Position numbers and translations under genes: made by a program
The notes under the pieces: generated by a model
The model's database searches: none
What the model was told of the DNA's origin: nothing
The model's input: only the letters and a program-made list of their open reading frames with translations
Assembly (NCBI GenBank): GCA_016711875.1
Contig: JADJSD010000022.1
Coordinates: 124,001-188,000 of the forward strand
Direction: 5' to 3'
Source of the DNA: Betaproteobacteria bacterium
Lineage (GTDB): Bacteria > Pseudomonadota > Gammaproteobacteria > Burkholderiales > Usitatibacteraceae
DNA: 64,000 nucleotides
Part shown: positions 61,322 to 64,000 of the stretch, piece by piece
How the letters are laid out: every line of letters begins with the position of its first letter
Position numbering within the stretch: position 1 is the first letter of the stretch

Positions 61322-64000
61322 ATGCAATTGTCCCGTCCCCTGAGAATCGCACTGGTCTACGCGGCCCTGGGGCTCGCGTGGATCGCGTTCTCGGACCTCG
61401 CGCTCGGGCTCCTCGTGACCGACGCGGGCGAGATCGCCTGGCTCGGTGCCGTCAAGGGATTCGCGTTCGTCGGCGTCACGGCCCTGGTCCTTTACGCCAT
61501 GCTCGCCCGCGGCGCCGCCGCACCGCCCCCGGCTTCCGCAACCCCCGTCGACGGCCGGCTGCCCCTGGCGCTCCTGGTTGCCGGCATCCTCGCGGGCGTC
61601 GTCCTGCTCGTCTCCACCTACCGTGCCGATGAGCGCGCGGCGGAGGAAATCGACCGGCAACTCACCGCCATGGCCGGCAGCAAGTCCTCGCAGGTCGAGC
61701 TGTTTCTCGCCGCCCGGATGCGCCTGGCCGCCGCCCTCGCCGCCTCGGTGAACACCGCCGAACTCCCGGCGCACGGCCGGGCCCCCTCCGGCGACATGGG
61801 CTCGCTGCCCTGGGCCTGGCTCGACCGCGCGAGCGCCGAGGCCGGCTTCGAGGGGGGCGCCGTCTTCGTCCCGGGCGAGAGCGCCGCCCTCGTTCGCACC
61901 GGGGTGTTCCCGCCGTCCGCCCCGCCGGCGACGGCGGCCTGCACCCTCGCGATCGAGCGCGGCCGCGCCGCCCACTCGGACCTGCTGCACGAGGACGGAC
62001 GCGACGCGCTCTATTTCGCCGCGCCGGTTTCCCGGGCGGACGGCCGCACCATCGCGCTGTGCCTCGTCTTCCGGTCCGATCCCGCGCGTGACCTCTATCC
62101 CCTGATCACCGATTCGCCCATCGAGACCCGGTCGGGCGAGACGATTCTCACGTCTGCCGCCGGCTCGTCGATCACCTTCTACGGCACGCTGCGCCACCGC
62201 CCGGCCGGGACCGGGCCCCTCGTCCTCGCCTCCCGCGCGGACCTCCCCGCCGCCATGGCCGCGCGCGGCCGCGTCGGCGTCGTGCAGGGGAACGACTACC
62301 GTGGCGAGCCGGTGCAGGCCGTGCTGCGCCCGGTGCGCGGCACCCCGTGGACCGTCATCGCGAAGATCGACCGCCAGGAGGTCGCCTCCCTGGCGGGCGC
62401 CTCCACGCGCCTGGCCACGTACGGGGCGATGCTCGTGTTCGCCGCCTCGCTCCTGGGCGGGGTGCTCGCCTGGCGCGCCCAGGCGGCCACCGCCGCCGCG
62501 CGCGAGCGGGCCGCCCTCGCCGAGCGCGACCAGGCGCAGCGCCGCGAGCGCGACTGGGCCTCGCTCTTCTTCTCGATGCCCTTCACCGGGATGGCCGTGA
62601 CGTCCGCGCGGTCCCGCAAGTGGGTGCGATTCAACGACCGCCTGTGCCAGATCCTCGGCTACCCGCGCGAGGAACTCGAGCAACTCGCCTGGACCGCGAT
62701 CACGCACCCCGACGATCTCGACAAGGACGTCGCCCAGTTCCGCCGGGTGCTGGCGGGCGAGATCGAGGGTTACCGGCTCGACAAGCGCTTCCTGCACAAG
62801 GACGGGCACGTGATCCACGCCGTGATCGACGTGCGGGCCATCCGCGAGCCCGACGGGAGCGTCGAGCACTTCATCGCGACGGTGGAGGACACCACCGAAC
62901 GCGTGCAGCACCTGGGGAACCTCGCGCGCCTGCGGGACCTCTACGACCTGCTCTCGCAGACCAACCAGGCCATCGTGCGCTGCCGCAGCCGCGAGGAGCT
63001 CTTCGCGAACATCGTGCGCCACGCGGTCGAGCGCGGCCGCATGCGCTTCGCCTGGATCGGCCTGCTCGACGAGCGCAACGTGCTCCAGCCCGTCGCCCGT
63101 TTCGGCGACGACCGCGGCTACGTGGACGAGGTGCGCGTGCGCTCCGAGGGGGGCGACCCCCTTTCGCGCGGCCCCTCGGGCCAGGCCATCCGGGCCGGGC
63201 GCCACATGATCGCCAACGACTTCGCGGCGGATCCCGCCCTCGCCCCCTGGCAAGCGGCGGCCGCGCGCGCCGGCGTCGGGGCATCGGCGGCATTTCCCAT
63301 CCGCCTGGCCGATCGCGTGGTGGGCGCGCTCAACCTCTACGCGGCCGAGAAGGGCTACTTCGACGAGGACGTCGTGAGGACCCTCGACGAGATGGCGCTC
63401 GACATCTCGTTCGCGCTCGACCACCTCGCCGCGCGCAAGGACCTGGAGGCGGCCATGCGCCTGGTGCAGGACATCGTCGACGCGACCGACGCGGTCGTCT
63501 CCATCTTCGATCGCGAGGGCCGCTGCGTGCTCGGCAACCGGGCCTACGCGCAGGTCATCGGCCAGCCGCTCGAGCGCATTGCGGGAAGCCGGCGGGAGGA
63601 CCTGATGCCCGCGGACATCGCGGGGGTGCTGCGCGATAACGACCTCGAGGTGCTGGCGAGCGGCGAGCCGATGCGCTTCCAGGAGACCCACGCGGGGACG
63701 GATGGCCGGCACCTGTACCAGTCGGCCAAGTTCCCCGTCCGCGACGCCGGCGGCGCCGTCTCGGGCGTGGGCAGCATCTCGGTGGACGTGACCGAACTCG
63801 TGCGCGCGCGCGAGCGGCTCGCCGACGCGAACCGCGTGCTCGAGGACCGCGTCGCCGAACGCACGCGCGAGCTCACCATCGCCCGCGACCGCGCCCTCGC
63901 GGCGGACCGGGTGAAGAGCCTGTTCCTCGCCACCGTCTCCCACGAGTTGCGCACGCCGCTCAACTCGATCATCGGCTTCACCGGCGTGCTCCTCGCCGGC
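61322..64000 (+). CDS. PAS/GAF sensor histidine kinase (3' end missing)
   Basis: The open frame runs 893 codons from the ATG at 61322 to the right edge. Two membrane helices (around 8-60) and a further helix (about 79-99) flank a sensor region of about 260 residues that is likely periplasmic (LFLAARMRLAAALAASV onward). Another membrane helix lies near 365-385. A PAS domain (about 420-530, FFSMPFTGMAVTSARSRKWV, PREELEQLAWTAITHPDDL), a GAF domain (about 545-700) and a second PAS (about 712-830) follow. A coiled coil then leads to the phosphorylation motif ATVSHELRTPLNSIIGFTGV near residue 880. The ATPase domain lies beyond the window. Confidence 0.85.
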   Translation, partial: MQLSRPLRIALVYAALGLAWIAFSDLALGLLVTDAGEIAWLGAVKGFAFVGVTALVLYAMLARGAAAPPPASATPVDGRLPLALLVAGILAGVVLLVSTYRADERAAEEIDRQLTAMAGSKSSQVELFLAARMRLAAALAASVNTAELPAHGRAPSGDMGSLPWAWLDRASAEAGFEGGAVFVPGESAALVRTGVFPPSAPPATAACTLAIERGRAAHSDLLHEDGRDALYFAAPVSRADGRTIALCLVFRSDPARDLYPLITDSPIETRSGETILTSAAGSSITFYGTLRHRPAGTGPLVLASRADLPAAMAARGRVGVVQGNDYRGEPVQAVLRPVRGTPWTVIAKIDRQEVASLAGASTRLATYGAMLVFAASLLGGVLAWRAQAATAAARERAALAERDQAQRRERDWASLFFSMPFTGMAVTSARSRKWVRFNDRLCQILGYPREELEQLAWTAITHPDDLDKDVAQFRRVLAGEIEGYRLDKRFLHKDGHVIHAVIDVRAIREPDGSVEHFIATVEDTTERVQHLGNLARLRDLYDLLSQTNQAIVRCRSREELFANIVRHAVERGRMRFAWIGLLDERNVLQPVARFGDDRGYVDEVRVRSEGGDPLSRGPSGQAIRAGRHMIANDFAADPALAPWQAAAARAGVGASAAFPIRLADRVVGALNLYAAEKGYFDEDVVRTLDEMALDISFALDHLAARKDLEAAMRLVQDIVDATDAVVSIFDREGRCVLGNRAYAQVIGQPLERIAGSRREDLMPADIAGVLRDNDLEVLASGEPMRFQETHAGTDGRHLYQSAKFPVRDAGGAVSGVGSISVDVTELVRARERLADANRVLEDRVAERTRELTIARDRALAADRVKSLFLATVSHELRTPLNSIIGFTGVLLAG

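Noticed and set aside
61262..63943. An 893-codon open frame on the minus strand opposite the right-end kinase
   Set aside because: Same GC-driven shadow effect; all recognisable domains are on the plus strand.

Overview
The window is about 64 kb of high-GC chromosomal DNA from a betaproteobacterium. The evidence is gene content and order: the run ilvB-ilvN-ilvC-psd-pssA-leuA, the set sigma factor / DUF3619 / DUF3106 / RDD, a DUF3460 gene beside serB, and a complete iscR-S-U-A-hscB-hscA-fdx-iscX operon. Nearly every gene is housekeeping. A flavocytochrome-c-type sulfide dehydrogenase pair suggests some sulfide oxidation. I see no rRNA, tRNA, CRISPR array, insertion sequence or prophage. GTG, TTG and one probable CTG start are used, and neighbouring genes often overlap by four bases.

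Layout. 1-8.3 kb: a HerA-like ATPase (5' end cut off), slmA, a GNAT acetyltransferase, an ATP-grasp protein, the sulfide dehydrogenase pair and clpS-clpA. 8.3-15.6 kb: a cold-shock gene, icd, a pseudouridine synthase, mnmA with an internal amber codon, a glutathione transferase, purB, a bactofilin and a ComEA-like protein. 15.6-22.7 kb (minus strand): branched-chain amino acid and phospholipid genes, with a probable leucine leader peptide before leuA and a PssA that carries ankyrin repeats. 22.7-26 kb: the sigma-factor operon on plus, facing lptG and a YggT-like gene.

26-37.6 kb is an acetate module: an ActP-type symporter with its DUF4212 partner, a CrbR-like regulator, a lone receiver, a CrbS-like symporter/histidine kinase, a small membrane protein, an exonuclease, a cNMP/CBS/DUF294 protein and acs. 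Next come a CoA-lyase/CoA-ligase pair, a UPF0114 membrane protein, class I fumarase, mfd and serB.

47-51 kb is the most interesting part. The genes for a GlrK-like kinase, a lipoprotein and a GlrR-like sigma-54 activator are followed by a non-coding stretch. It holds a TGTC-N10-GACA activator site, a perfect IHF consensus, a sigma-54 promoter and a strong terminator. Together these predict a small RNA of about 90 nt that has no gene in the usual annotation. The arrangement resembles enterobacterial glmY but lies downstream of the response regulator. The isc operon follows on the minus strand, then cysE, an MFS transporter, trmJ, suhB, a MenA-like prenyltransferase and the start of a PAS/GAF histidine kinase.

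Five genes (mnmA, the CoA ligase, iscA, iscS and the MFS transporter) each carry a single-base lesion in otherwise well-conserved sequence. Several are in genes expected to be essential or nearly so, so assembly or read error is the simplest explanation. They are listed as disrupted with the exact position of each lesion.
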